Below are positions 24,613-32,632 of a stretch of DNA of 32,632 nucleotides, piece by piece. Source of the DNA: Actinomycetes bacterium (GTDB lineage Bacteria > Actinomycetota > Acidimicrobiia > Acidimicrobiales > RAAP-2); assembly GCA_021803085.1 (NCBI GenBank), contig JAJZMD010000240.1, forward strand, positions 1-32,632. The letters are read 5' to 3'. The translations under genes were made by a program, and so were the position numbers. Within the stretch, counting starts at the first letter, position 1, and each line of letters starts with the position of its first letter. Below the pieces are notes generated by a model. The model did no database searches. It was not told where the DNA came from and saw nothing but the letters and a program-made list of their open reading frames with translations.

Positions 24613-25119
24613 GTGGCGACGCGACGCAGGGTTGAAGAGCTCGAGTTCCGTCCACCGACAGCGGCGGCGGTGCTCGACCGGATGCGCGCGCTCTCCGAGG
24701 CGCACGACGGTTGGATCAACCTCCTCCCTGGTGTGCCCGAAGACGAGGTGGAGCCGCCCTCGCGGGGGGTCTTCTCGGCCCTCTTCGGGACCGCGCAGCC
24801 CCCTGTGAGCATGTGCACCTGGATGCCGGCGGGGGGTGGAAGGCGCGGGACCGGCGAGCAGAGCCTCGGCATCCTCCATCCGCGAGGGCGTCGTGCCGCG
24901 TCGCAGCTCGCAGAGCTCGGGGTGCCCGTGCCGCCGGGCTGGCGCGTCAGCCAGGACCACTCCAGACGGGGGCTGATCGTCCACCCGCTCGCCGCCGCGT
25001 CGGCGTCTGAGGTGCTCGACTGGATGCTCAGGGCAGGGACCGCCCTCGCGCTGGCACCGTTGACCGGCACGTGGCAGGCGCGGGTGTTCCTGCCCCGCCA
25101 GGCATCAGCCTCCTCGTAG
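24613..25119 (+). CDS. Small soluble protein of unknown function
   Basis: A 168-residue protein with a well-behaved codon pattern. It starts VATRRRVEELEFRPPT and contains MRALSEAHDGWINLLPGVPE, then FSALFGTAQPPVSMCTWMPA and GILHPRGRRAASQLAELGVPVP. The GTG at 24613 is chosen because an earlier GTG at 24559 lies on the last base of the terminator stem. Neither start has a good ribosome site. I know no family for it. The 3' end overlaps the convergent monooxygenase-fold gene by 15 bp. Confidence 0.65.
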   Translation: MATRRRVEELEFRPPTAAAVLDRMRALSEAHDGWINLLPGVPEDEVEPPSRGVFSALFGTAQPPVSMCTWMPAGGGRRGTGEQSLGILHPRGRRAASQLAELGVPVPPGWRVSQDHSRRGLIVHPLAAASASEVLDWMLRAGTALALAPLTGTWQARVFLPRQASASS

Positions 25120-25455
25120 GTCTCCGTGTAGGTCGGCCACCTCGTAGGACCAGAGCTCGCTCGAGGAGGAGACCGTCCCTTTCTGAGCGGCGTCCGACTC
25201 CTCGCCCGGCCCCCGAACCGCTGCGCGGTGGCCGTGCGCGAACGCCGGGGACGCGACCCATGCTGCGAACGCGGCGTCGTCGCGCCAGCGGGTCACGACG
25301 AGCCAGGTGTCGCGGCCGTCGGTCGGCCGGAGGAGCTCGAACCCTTCGAATCCCTCGGCCCGCTCCACCTCGCCGGCACGCGCGGCGAACCGGCGGGCGA
25401 GCTCGGCGCTCCGATCCGCGGGGACGGTGATGGCATTGATCCGCACGACGGTCAT
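25105..25455 (-). CDS. Antibiotic-biosynthesis-monooxygenase-fold (ABM) protein
   Basis: A 116-residue dimeric alpha/beta-barrel protein of the ABM superfamily. It starts VVRINAITVPADRSAELARRF and has the characteristic GFEGFELLRPTDGRDTWLVVTRW, then AFAAWVASPAFAHGHR. Relatives include haem-degrading IsdG/MhuD and quinol monooxygenases. The NxxxW catalytic pattern of IsdG is not obvious here, so the function stays open. The ATG at 25455 gives the family's usual N-terminus; two further ATGs just upstream (25464, 25467) are possible. Confidence 0.8.
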   Translation of the reverse strand: MTVVRINAITVPADRSAELARRFAARAGEVERAEGFEGFELLRPTDGRDTWLVVTRWRDDAAFAAWVASPAFAHGHRAAVRGPGEESDAAQKGTVSSSSELWSYEVADLHGDLRGG

Positions 25456-25541
25456 GGACCACATCATGGCCGTCCGTGGAGGGCCAGTTCGTCGCCCGCT
25501 CGCCAGGTGCGGTCGGGGTCCGCCCGCAGGCGGCTGCTGCA

Positions 25542-25614
25542 CGCCACGGAACATGCGCCACGGAACACGCGCCACGGAACACCGCGCCACGGAACACCGC
25601 GCCACGGAATACCA
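25542..25614. repeat. 14-15-bp tandem repeat, five copies
   Basis: The unit CGCCACGGAACAC(C)G occurs at 25542, 25556, 25570, 25585 and, degenerate, at 25600. It fills the centre of the divergent region between the ABM gene and lon, ending about 80 bases before the lon start. Confidence 0.9.
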
Positions 25615-25694
25615 CCGGTACCGAGAGGCGTTGAACCTCCGCCCGGGCAGGAGCCGTCAGCCCCGCCACCGCGGCACGACAGATCGGAGCTCCG

Positions 25695-28109
<2,415 letters not shown>

Positions 28110-28137
28110 ACGCGGAGGCGATGAGAGGATCGCGGGC

Positions 28138-28404
28138 GTGGAACGACAAGAACGACAGAGGGACACAGACATCATCCGCCGCATCGGGGAGCTCGCAGAC
28201 GAGGAGCGGCGGCTCGAGGAGGCGCACGCGGCCACGTCTGAAGGCCTGGACCAGCACGAGCAGGACCGCCTCGAGCTCCTGCAGACGACGCTCGACCAGC
28301 TCTGGGACCTGCTCCGCCAGCGCCGCGCCCTGCGGTACGCAGGCCGTGATCCCGACGGAGCGCAAGAGCGCCCCGTCGAGACCGTGGAGCGCTACCAGCA
28401 GTGA
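28138..28404 (+). CDS. DUF2630 protein
   Basis: An 88-residue helical protein. It matches the DUF2630 pattern of Actinobacteria: IIRRIGELADEERRLEE, then LDQLWDLLRQRRALRYAG and DPDGAQERPVETVERY near the end. Function unknown; the composition suggests a short coiled coil. The GTG at 28138 follows GAGAGG and lies 28 bp after the lon stop, so it may be co-transcribed with lon. The gene is convergent with egtD, 34 bp away. Confidence 0.85.
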   Translation: MERQERQRDTDIIRRIGELADEERRLEEAHAATSEGLDQHEQDRLELLQTTLDQLWDLLRQRRALRYAGRDPDGAQERPVETVERYQQ

Positions 28405-28438
28405 CCGGGACGGCTCCGACGAGGTCCTCGAGCTGCCT

Positions 28439-29434
28439 TCAGCGGCGAGTGCCCGGATGAGCAAGGGTGAGCAGGAACTCGCCGTCCTCCGCCCCCCACT
28501 GCCGGTCGACGGTGAAACCCGCGCGGACCATCTCCGCCTCGACGCCTGCAGGCGTGAACTTCGCGCTGATCTCGGTCAGGAGCTCCTCGTCTTTCGCGAA
28601 GGGGACCGTCAGCCCGAGCGCACCGATGTGCACGAGCTGGTCGCGATCGGAGCGGAGGTGCATCTCGACCCAGCGGGCGTACGGGTCCCACCGGACGACG
28701 TGGTCGAACCGTGAGGGGACGAAATCGGCGTCGAGCTCCCGGTTCACCACGCTGAGGACGTTGCGGTTGAAGCGGGCGGTCACCCCGGCGGCGTCGTCGT
28801 AGGCGGCCAGGATCCTCGCCACGTCCTTCACGAGGTCGGTGCCGAGCAGGAGATGATCGGAAGGACCCATGGAGCCCCGGAGGGCCGCCAAGAAGCGGCG
28901 GCGCTGCGCAGGGACGAGGTTGCCGACCGTGCCGCCCAAGAACGCGACCAGGCGCCGTCCTGCACCGGGGATCGTGTCGAGATGGCAGAGGAAGTCGCCG
29001 ACGACCGCGTGCACCTGCAGTCCCTCGTAGTCGCGCGACAGCTCCGCAGCGGATGCCTTCAAGAAGTCCGCGCTCACGTCGAAGGGCACGTACCTGCGCA
29101 CCTCGCCGCTGGCGGCCAGCGCGTCCAGGAGCAGTCGCGTCTTCTCGCACGACCCGGCGCCGAGCTCGACGAGCGTGTCGGACCGGGCCAGCACGGCGAT
29201 GTCCGCCGCGTGGAGCTCGAGGAGGGCCCGCTCGGCTCTGGTCGGGTAGTACTCGGGAAGCTCGGTGATCTCCTCGAACAGCTTGCTCCCGACCGTGTCG
29301 TAGAACCATTTCGGCGGGAGCGACTTGCGTGCGCCGCCGAGCCCCGACTTGACGTCTCGTTCCAGCTCGGCTCTCAGGTCTTCGGCACCGAGATGGATGT
29401 CGAGGCTGAGCGAAGGCGACGTGGAGGCCGCCAT
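28439..29434 (-). CDS. egtD: Histidine N-alpha-methyltransferase EgtD
   Basis: A 331-residue SAM-dependent enzyme that trimethylates L-histidine to hercynine, the first step of ergothioneine synthesis. It shows SLPPKWFYDTVGSKLFEEI, LPEYYPTRAE, the SAM site LVELGAGSCEKTR (88-100) and FLGGTVGNL. The C-terminal substrate part reads FNRNVLSVVNRELDADF. The length matches the family. Its ATG overlaps the egtB stop (ATGA on the minus strand), so the two are translationally coupled. Confidence 0.96.
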   Translation of the reverse strand: MAASTSPSLSLDIHLGAEDLRAELERDVKSGLGGARKSLPPKWFYDTVGSKLFEEITELPEYYPTRAERALLELHAADIAVLARSDTLVELGAGSCEKTRLLLDALAASGEVRRYVPFDVSADFLKASAAELSRDYEGLQVHAVVGDFLCHLDTIPGAGRRLVAFLGGTVGNLVPAQRRRFLAALRGSMGPSDHLLLGTDLVKDVARILAAYDDAAGVTARFNRNVLSVVNRELDADFVPSRFDHVVRWDPYARWVEMHLRSDRDQLVHIGALGLTVPFAKDEELLTEISAKFTPAGVEAEMVRAGFTVDRQWGAEDGEFLLTLAHPGTRR

Positions 29435-30705
29435 CACAGGTCCTTCGCGAGGCGCAGGCCGGCGAACGCCCAGCGGGCCGCGGCCGGGAAGAAGTTCCTG
29501 TACGTCCTGCGGGCATGACCCGCCGGCGTGATGCACGCGCTCCCGCGCAGCACCTGCTGGTTCACCATGAACTTGCCGTTGTACTCGCCGACCGCTCCTG
29601 GGTCGGGCCGGAAGCCCGGGTAGGGGCTGTAGCTGGACTGCGTCCACTGCCACACGGTGCCGTAGAAGCCCGTGCCGGCGACCGTGCGTGGGTGCAGGTC
29701 GAACGGCGCGTCCTCGGGGTCGCTCTCGGTCGCCGCCGTCTCCCACTCCGCCTCCGTGGGGAGGCGCGCGCCGGCCCACCGCGCGAACGCGTCCGCCTCG
29801 AAGTAGCTGACGTGGACCACCGGTTCGCCGGGCGCGAGCGCTCGAGGGCCCCGGAGGGTGAAGACGGACACGACGCCGTCGTCCACGTCCCAGTAGAGCG
29901 GCGCGCGCCAGCGCTGCGCTTGGACGGTTGCCCAGCCCTCCGAGAGCCAGAGCTCGGGTCGCGTGTAGCCGCCGTCGTCCACGAACTCCATCCACTCGCC
30001 ACAGGTCACCGGACGGTCCGCGAGCGCGAACGGGACGAGCTGCACCACATGTCGCGGCGACTCGTTGTCGAACGAGAAACGGCTCCCCTCGTGCCCGATC
30101 CGGACGGCTCCGCCGGAGTGCTCGATCCACCCCACCTTCGGGACCTCGGCCTCCGAGCCCGCTCGAGTCGCCCGAGGCAGCGGGTCGTAGGAAGGCCGCA
30201 GAGGGCTCCTCGACAAGACGTGCTTGATGTCCATGAGCAGGAGCTCTTGGTGCTGCTGCTCATGGTGGATCCCGAGCTCCAGAAGGTCGAGCGTCTCGGG
30301 GGCGAGCGGACGGTCGAGCAGCCTGGTGGTCGCCTCGTCCACGTGCCGCCGGTATGCGGCGACTTCGTCGATCCCCGGTCTCGAGAGCATGCCCCGCTCG
30401 GGCCGGGGATGCCTCGCTCCCAGCGCCTCGTAGTAGGAGTTGAAGAGGTAGGCGTACATCGGATGACGCTGCTCGTAGTCCGGCAGCTCAGGCAGCAAGA
30501 GAAAGGCCTCGAAGAACCACGACGTGTGGCCACGGTGCCACTTGGTGGGGCTCACGTCGGGCATCGACTGCACGGTCTGGTCCTCGGCGGAGAGCGGTGC
30601 CGCCAGGGTCTCCGTCGCAGCTCGCGCACCGTCGTAGGCGACACGCAGGTGAGCTGCACGTGCGGCGCATGTCTGTGGGGTCGGGTCGGAGTCTGCTCTG
30701 GTCAT
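29434..30705 (-). CDS. egtB: Hercynine sulfoxide synthase EgtB
   Basis: A 423-residue non-haem iron enzyme that joins a thiol (gamma-glutamylcysteine or cysteine) to hercynine with O2. The N-terminal DinB-like domain has SPTKWHRGHTSWFFE and HHEQQHQELLLMD; the His pair H148/H152 with H57 or H60 gives the expected three-His iron site. The C-terminal FGE/lectin-like domain contains ARLPTEAEWE, GTVWQWTQSSY and the terminal RRTYRNFFPAAARWAF. The SPxKWH form resembles EgtBs of clusters lacking egtA and egtC. Only egtB and egtD are present here. The ATG at 30705 has a distant AAGGGA, so the exact start is less certain. Confidence 0.95.
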   Translation of the reverse strand: MTRADSDPTPQTCAARAAHLRVAYDGARAATETLAAPLSAEDQTVQSMPDVSPTKWHRGHTSWFFEAFLLLPELPDYEQRHPMYAYLFNSYYEALGARHPRPERGMLSRPGIDEVAAYRRHVDEATTRLLDRPLAPETLDLLELGIHHEQQHQELLLMDIKHVLSRSPLRPSYDPLPRATRAGSEAEVPKVGWIEHSGGAVRIGHEGSRFSFDNESPRHVVQLVPFALADRPVTCGEWMEFVDDGGYTRPELWLSEGWATVQAQRWRAPLYWDVDDGVVSVFTLRGPRALAPGEPVVHVSYFEADAFARWAGARLPTEAEWETAATESDPEDAPFDLHPRTVAGTGFYGTVWQWTQSSYSPYPGFRPDPGAVGEYNGKFMVNQQVLRGSACITPAGHARRTYRNFFPAAARWAFAGLRLAKDL

Positions 30706-30811
30706 TGCGCGCACCGTCCCTTCGATGGCCGACGAGCGCTCGTCGTGTGCGGTCCGCCCGGACACTGGCGGTGCCCCCGCCAGGAGGGGACCACCCCAAC
30801 GTAATCTCCTC

Positions 30812-30826
30812 GCACGGAATTCGTGC
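30812..30826. other. Small palindrome between egtB and msrA
   Basis: GCACGGAATTCGTGC: the arms GCACG and CGTGC flank a GAATT centre. It lies mid-way in the 258-bp divergent region between two redox-defence genes. It could be an operator; no regulator is known. Confidence 0.25.
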
Positions 30827-30963
30827 TGCCGACCCTGCTGGGTGGCCATCGGCCTTTCGCGGTGCCGAGGGGGCACCCGGGCGTCGCTAGGGTGAAGACG
30901 AGCGTGTCGCCCCGGCTGATCCCGGCCGCCGCAGATCGACGCTCGTGGATGGAGGAGCGCCGG

Positions 30964-31635
30964 GTGGGCATCGTCGGGAGCAGGAAGACCGGGGAGCGGG
31001 CCCAGATGGTGGATCCGGCACGTGCGCTCGCCGGCCGGCAGACGGCGATGGCCGTGCCCGAGCGGCATCTCGTGCTCGGTACGCCGCTCGTGCCTCCCTT
31101 CCCGGACGGGACGCAGGTCGCGATCTTCGCCATGGGTTGCTTCTGGGGAGCGGAACGCGAATTCTGGCAGGCCGACGGCGTGTTCACGACCGCAGTGGGC
31201 TACAGCGGGGGTTTCACCCCGAACCCCACCTACGAGGAGGTCTGTACGGGGCTCACCGGCCACGCCGAGGCGGTCCTCTGCGTCTTTCGCCCCTCCGAGA
31301 CGTCCTACGAGGAGCTCCTCGCGGTCTTCTTCGAAGGTCACGACCCGACCCAGGGCATGCGGCAGGGGAACGACATCGGCACCCAGTACCGTTCCGCCGT
31401 CTCTGCCGTCTCCGACGCGCAGCTCGCCGCAGCGCAAGCGGCCAGGGCGACCTACGAAGAGAGGCTGAGGGCGGTGGGGTTCGGTCCCGTCACCACGGAG
31501 ATCGTGACCGCGGGACCCTTCTACTACGCCGAGCCGTACCACCAGCAGTACCTCGCGGCGAACCCGAACGGCTACTGCGGGCTCGGGGGCACCGGCGTCG
31601 CGTGCCCCGTTGGCGTCGCAGGTCTGGAAGGCTAG
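30964..31635 (+). CDS. msrA: Peptide methionine-S-sulfoxide reductase MsrA
   Basis: A 223-residue repair enzyme reducing the S-epimer of methionine sulfoxide. The catalytic motif is MGCFWGAER (C59). The core continues with [25 protein letters not shown] and [20 protein letters not shown], and the probable resolving cysteines are C205 (GYCG) and C214. The GTG at 30964 is chosen because GGAGGAG sits six bases before it and the N-terminus then matches the longer MsrA subclass (RKT...[11 protein letters not shown]). It is divergent from the ergothioneine operon, fitting a shared antioxidant theme. Confidence 0.95.
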   Translation: MGIVGSRKTGERAQMVDPARALAGRQTAMAVPERHLVLGTPLVPPFPDGTQVAIFAMGCFWGAEREFWQADGVFTTAVGYSGGFTPNPTYEEVCTGLTGHAEAVLCVFRPSETSYEELLAVFFEGHDPTQGMRQGNDIGTQYRSAVSAVSDAQLAAAQAARATYEERLRAVGFGPVTTEIVTAGPFYYAEPYHQQYLAANPNGYCGLGGTGVACPVGVAGLEG

Positions 31636-31648
31636 GGCGGGGCCCGGG

Positions 31649-31676
31649 CGAGGAGTCCAGGGCGAGGGATCCAGGG
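31649..31676. repeat. 14-bp duplication between msrA and the LapA gene
   Basis: GCGAGGAGTCCAGG (31649-31662) is followed directly by GCGAGGGATCCAGG (31663-31676). Short and imperfect. Confidence 0.5.
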
Positions 31677-31707
31677 CGCCCGAGCCCACGTGGAGAAGGA
31701 GGCGGCT

Positions 31708-31992
31708 GTGGACGACCAGTCGACGTTGCCGGGCGCCCAGCCCCCGGACCAGAGACCGTCTCGGCGGGAGCCCCGACCCGCCCGGCTGGTGCTGCTCGGC
31801 GCCGCCATCGTCCTTCTGGTCTGGTTCGCAGTGGTGAACCTGCAAGACGTGCAGATCCACTTCTGGGTGTCGACGACCGGTGCTCCGCTCATCGTGGTCA
31901 TCGTCATCTCGGGATTCCTCGGAGCCGCGGCGGCCGGCCTGTGGTCCTGGCTCCGGCGGCGTCGAAGGGCTGGTGAGCCGGGAGGCGGCTGA
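31708..31992 (+). CDS. LapA-domain (DUF1049) small membrane protein
   Basis: A 94-residue protein with a Pro/Arg-rich cytoplasmic start and two TM helices (LVLLGAAIVLLVWFAVVNL and LIVVIVISGFLGAAAAGLW). They are separated by the LapA-typical QDVQIHFWVSTTGAPL. A basic tail follows. Relatives are involved in lipopolysaccharide assembly in Gram-negatives; in Actinobacteria the role is unknown. The GTG at 31708 is preferred to one at 31690 because GAAGGAGG precedes it at ideal spacing. Confidence 0.85.
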   Translation: MDDQSTLPGAQPPDQRPSRREPRPARLVLLGAAIVLLVWFAVVNLQDVQIHFWVSTTGAPLIVVIVISGFLGAAAAGLWSWLRRRRRAGEPGGG

Positions 31993-32178
31993 CCCCCCCG
32001 GAGGCAGGGCGAGATGTCGTGCGGATCGCTGCGCCATAGAATCGGGTCTCGACGAGCGCTCGCGCGACCGTGGCCGCGGTGACCACGGACGCACCGAGCG
32101 GAAGGGCGAGGAGGTCCTTCACCGTGCAGGTGCTGCAGCGCATGGGGCCGCAGGGCGAGGCGGAGGAAGGTTGGGCCG

Positions 32179-32568
32179 GTGCCGCTGTCTGAGCACGAGC
32201 AGCGCATCCTGGCCGAGCTCGAAGAGTCGCTCGTCCGCGAGGACCCACGGTTCGCCGAACGCGTGCGGACGAAGACCGTCTACCGGCATGCCGGCCGGCA
32301 GTGCAAGTGGGCGGCGCTCGGGTTCCTCGCCGGTCTCGCCGTGCTCGTCGCCTTCTACTCGCAGTCGGTCGTGCTCGGTCTGGTCGGCGTCGCGTTGATG
32401 TTCGGCTCTGCTGTCGTGTTCGAACGGAACCTGCGGCGGCTCGGAAGGGCCAGCTGGCACGACCTGACGAGGTCGCATCGCTCCGAGGAGCAGCCGGCGG
32501 GCATCGTGCAAGCGCTCGAGGGCACCAAGGAGTGGTTCCGCTCGCACTTCTTCCGGCGAGACCGCTGA
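32179..32568 (+). CDS. DUF3040 membrane protein
   Basis: A 129-residue actinobacterial DUF3040 protein. It begins with the hallmark MPLSEHEQRILAELEESL, then EDPRFAERVR, and has two TM helices (WAALGFLAGLAVLVAFY and VLGLVGVALMFGSAVV). A basic tail follows. Function unknown; members are widespread near cell-division and envelope genes. The GTG at 32179 follows GGAGGAAGG. Confidence 0.9.
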   Translation: MPLSEHEQRILAELEESLVREDPRFAERVRTKTVYRHAGRQCKWAALGFLAGLAVLVAFYSQSVVLGLVGVALMFGSAVVFERNLRRLGRASWHDLTRSHRSEEQPAGIVQALEGTKEWFRSHFFRRDR

Positions 32569-32632
32569 GCACCGCGCACGTCCTGGCCGTCGACATCGGC
32601 GGCACCAAGCTGCGAGCCGGGATCGTGGGGGC
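32565..32632 (+). CDS. ROK-family sugar kinase, N-terminal fragment
   Basis: The last bases encode VLAVDIGGTKLRAGIVG, the phosphate-1 motif that opens ROK-family kinases (glucokinase, N-acetylmannosamine kinase) or repressors without the HTH. The gene continues past the window. The start is uncertain: CTG at 32565 overlaps the DUF3040 stop, and GTG at 32532 is the nearest in-frame standard start. Confidence 0.7.
   Translation, partial: MSTAHVLAVDIGGTKLRAGIVG

Noticed and set aside
25542-25614. CRISPR array
   Set aside because: The units of 14-15 bp are directly adjacent with no spacers, and no cas genes are nearby.
30785-30805. DevR box between egtB and msrA (GGGACCACCCCAAC)
   Set aside because: The left half is perfect but the right half does not match GTCCC or GGCCC.

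Overview
The window is a high-GC bacterial chromosome segment. Its overall look is actinobacterial: GTG and TTG starts are common, and it carries DUF3040 and DUF2630 proteins, a DevR/DosR-type regulator, Hsp20, an ergothioneine egtBD pair and an actinobacterial sigma-70 homologue. The lineage may be Acidimicrobiia or a relative, but that is a guess from gene content. No rRNA, tRNA, CRISPR array or insertion sequence was found.

Layout. 1-558 is the 3' part of an unrecognised gene of visibly lower GC, probably acquired. 654-3141 (minus) holds a MarR regulator and a 14-TM DHA2 drug exporter. 3372-4160 encodes a membrane protein of unknown function. 4457-9644 is a complete branched-chain amino-acid-type ABC importer: a binding lipoprotein, a fused LivH-LivM permease and two ATPases with ATGA/GTGA overlaps. 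9602-11567 (minus) carries a small lipoprotein and a GH3 lipoprotein. 11735-12844 is a rhodanese/metallo-beta-lactamase sulfur enzyme, and 12884-13399 (minus) a DinB-fold protein.

The centre, about 13.4-24.5 kb, resembles the mycobacterial DosR/DevR dormancy regulon. It contains Hsp20, a Pat-type GNAT overlapping a histone-deacetylase-family enzyme, a GAF histidine kinase, a very DevR-like response regulator, an APH/P-loop kinase like Rv2004c, FtsH, a divergent sigma factor and a membrane protein. ftsH, the APH kinase and devR run in one direction with gaps of 11 and 62 bp. Sequences like the DevR box (GGGAC-n4-GTCCC) lie upstream of several of these genes, including a tandem pair 22 bp apart before the membrane protein. 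I infer a stress or hypoxia programme combining chaperone, proteolysis, sigma switching and protein acetylation control.

The right part holds a small unknown protein, an antibiotic-biosynthesis-monooxygenase-fold protein, Lon, DUF2630, the two-gene ergothioneine operon egtB-egtD, a divergent msrA, a LapA-domain protein, a DUF3040 protein and the first codons of a ROK-family sugar kinase. Several intergenic regions carry short tandem repeats (19 bp x3 twice, 14-15 bp x5, 12 bp x3).
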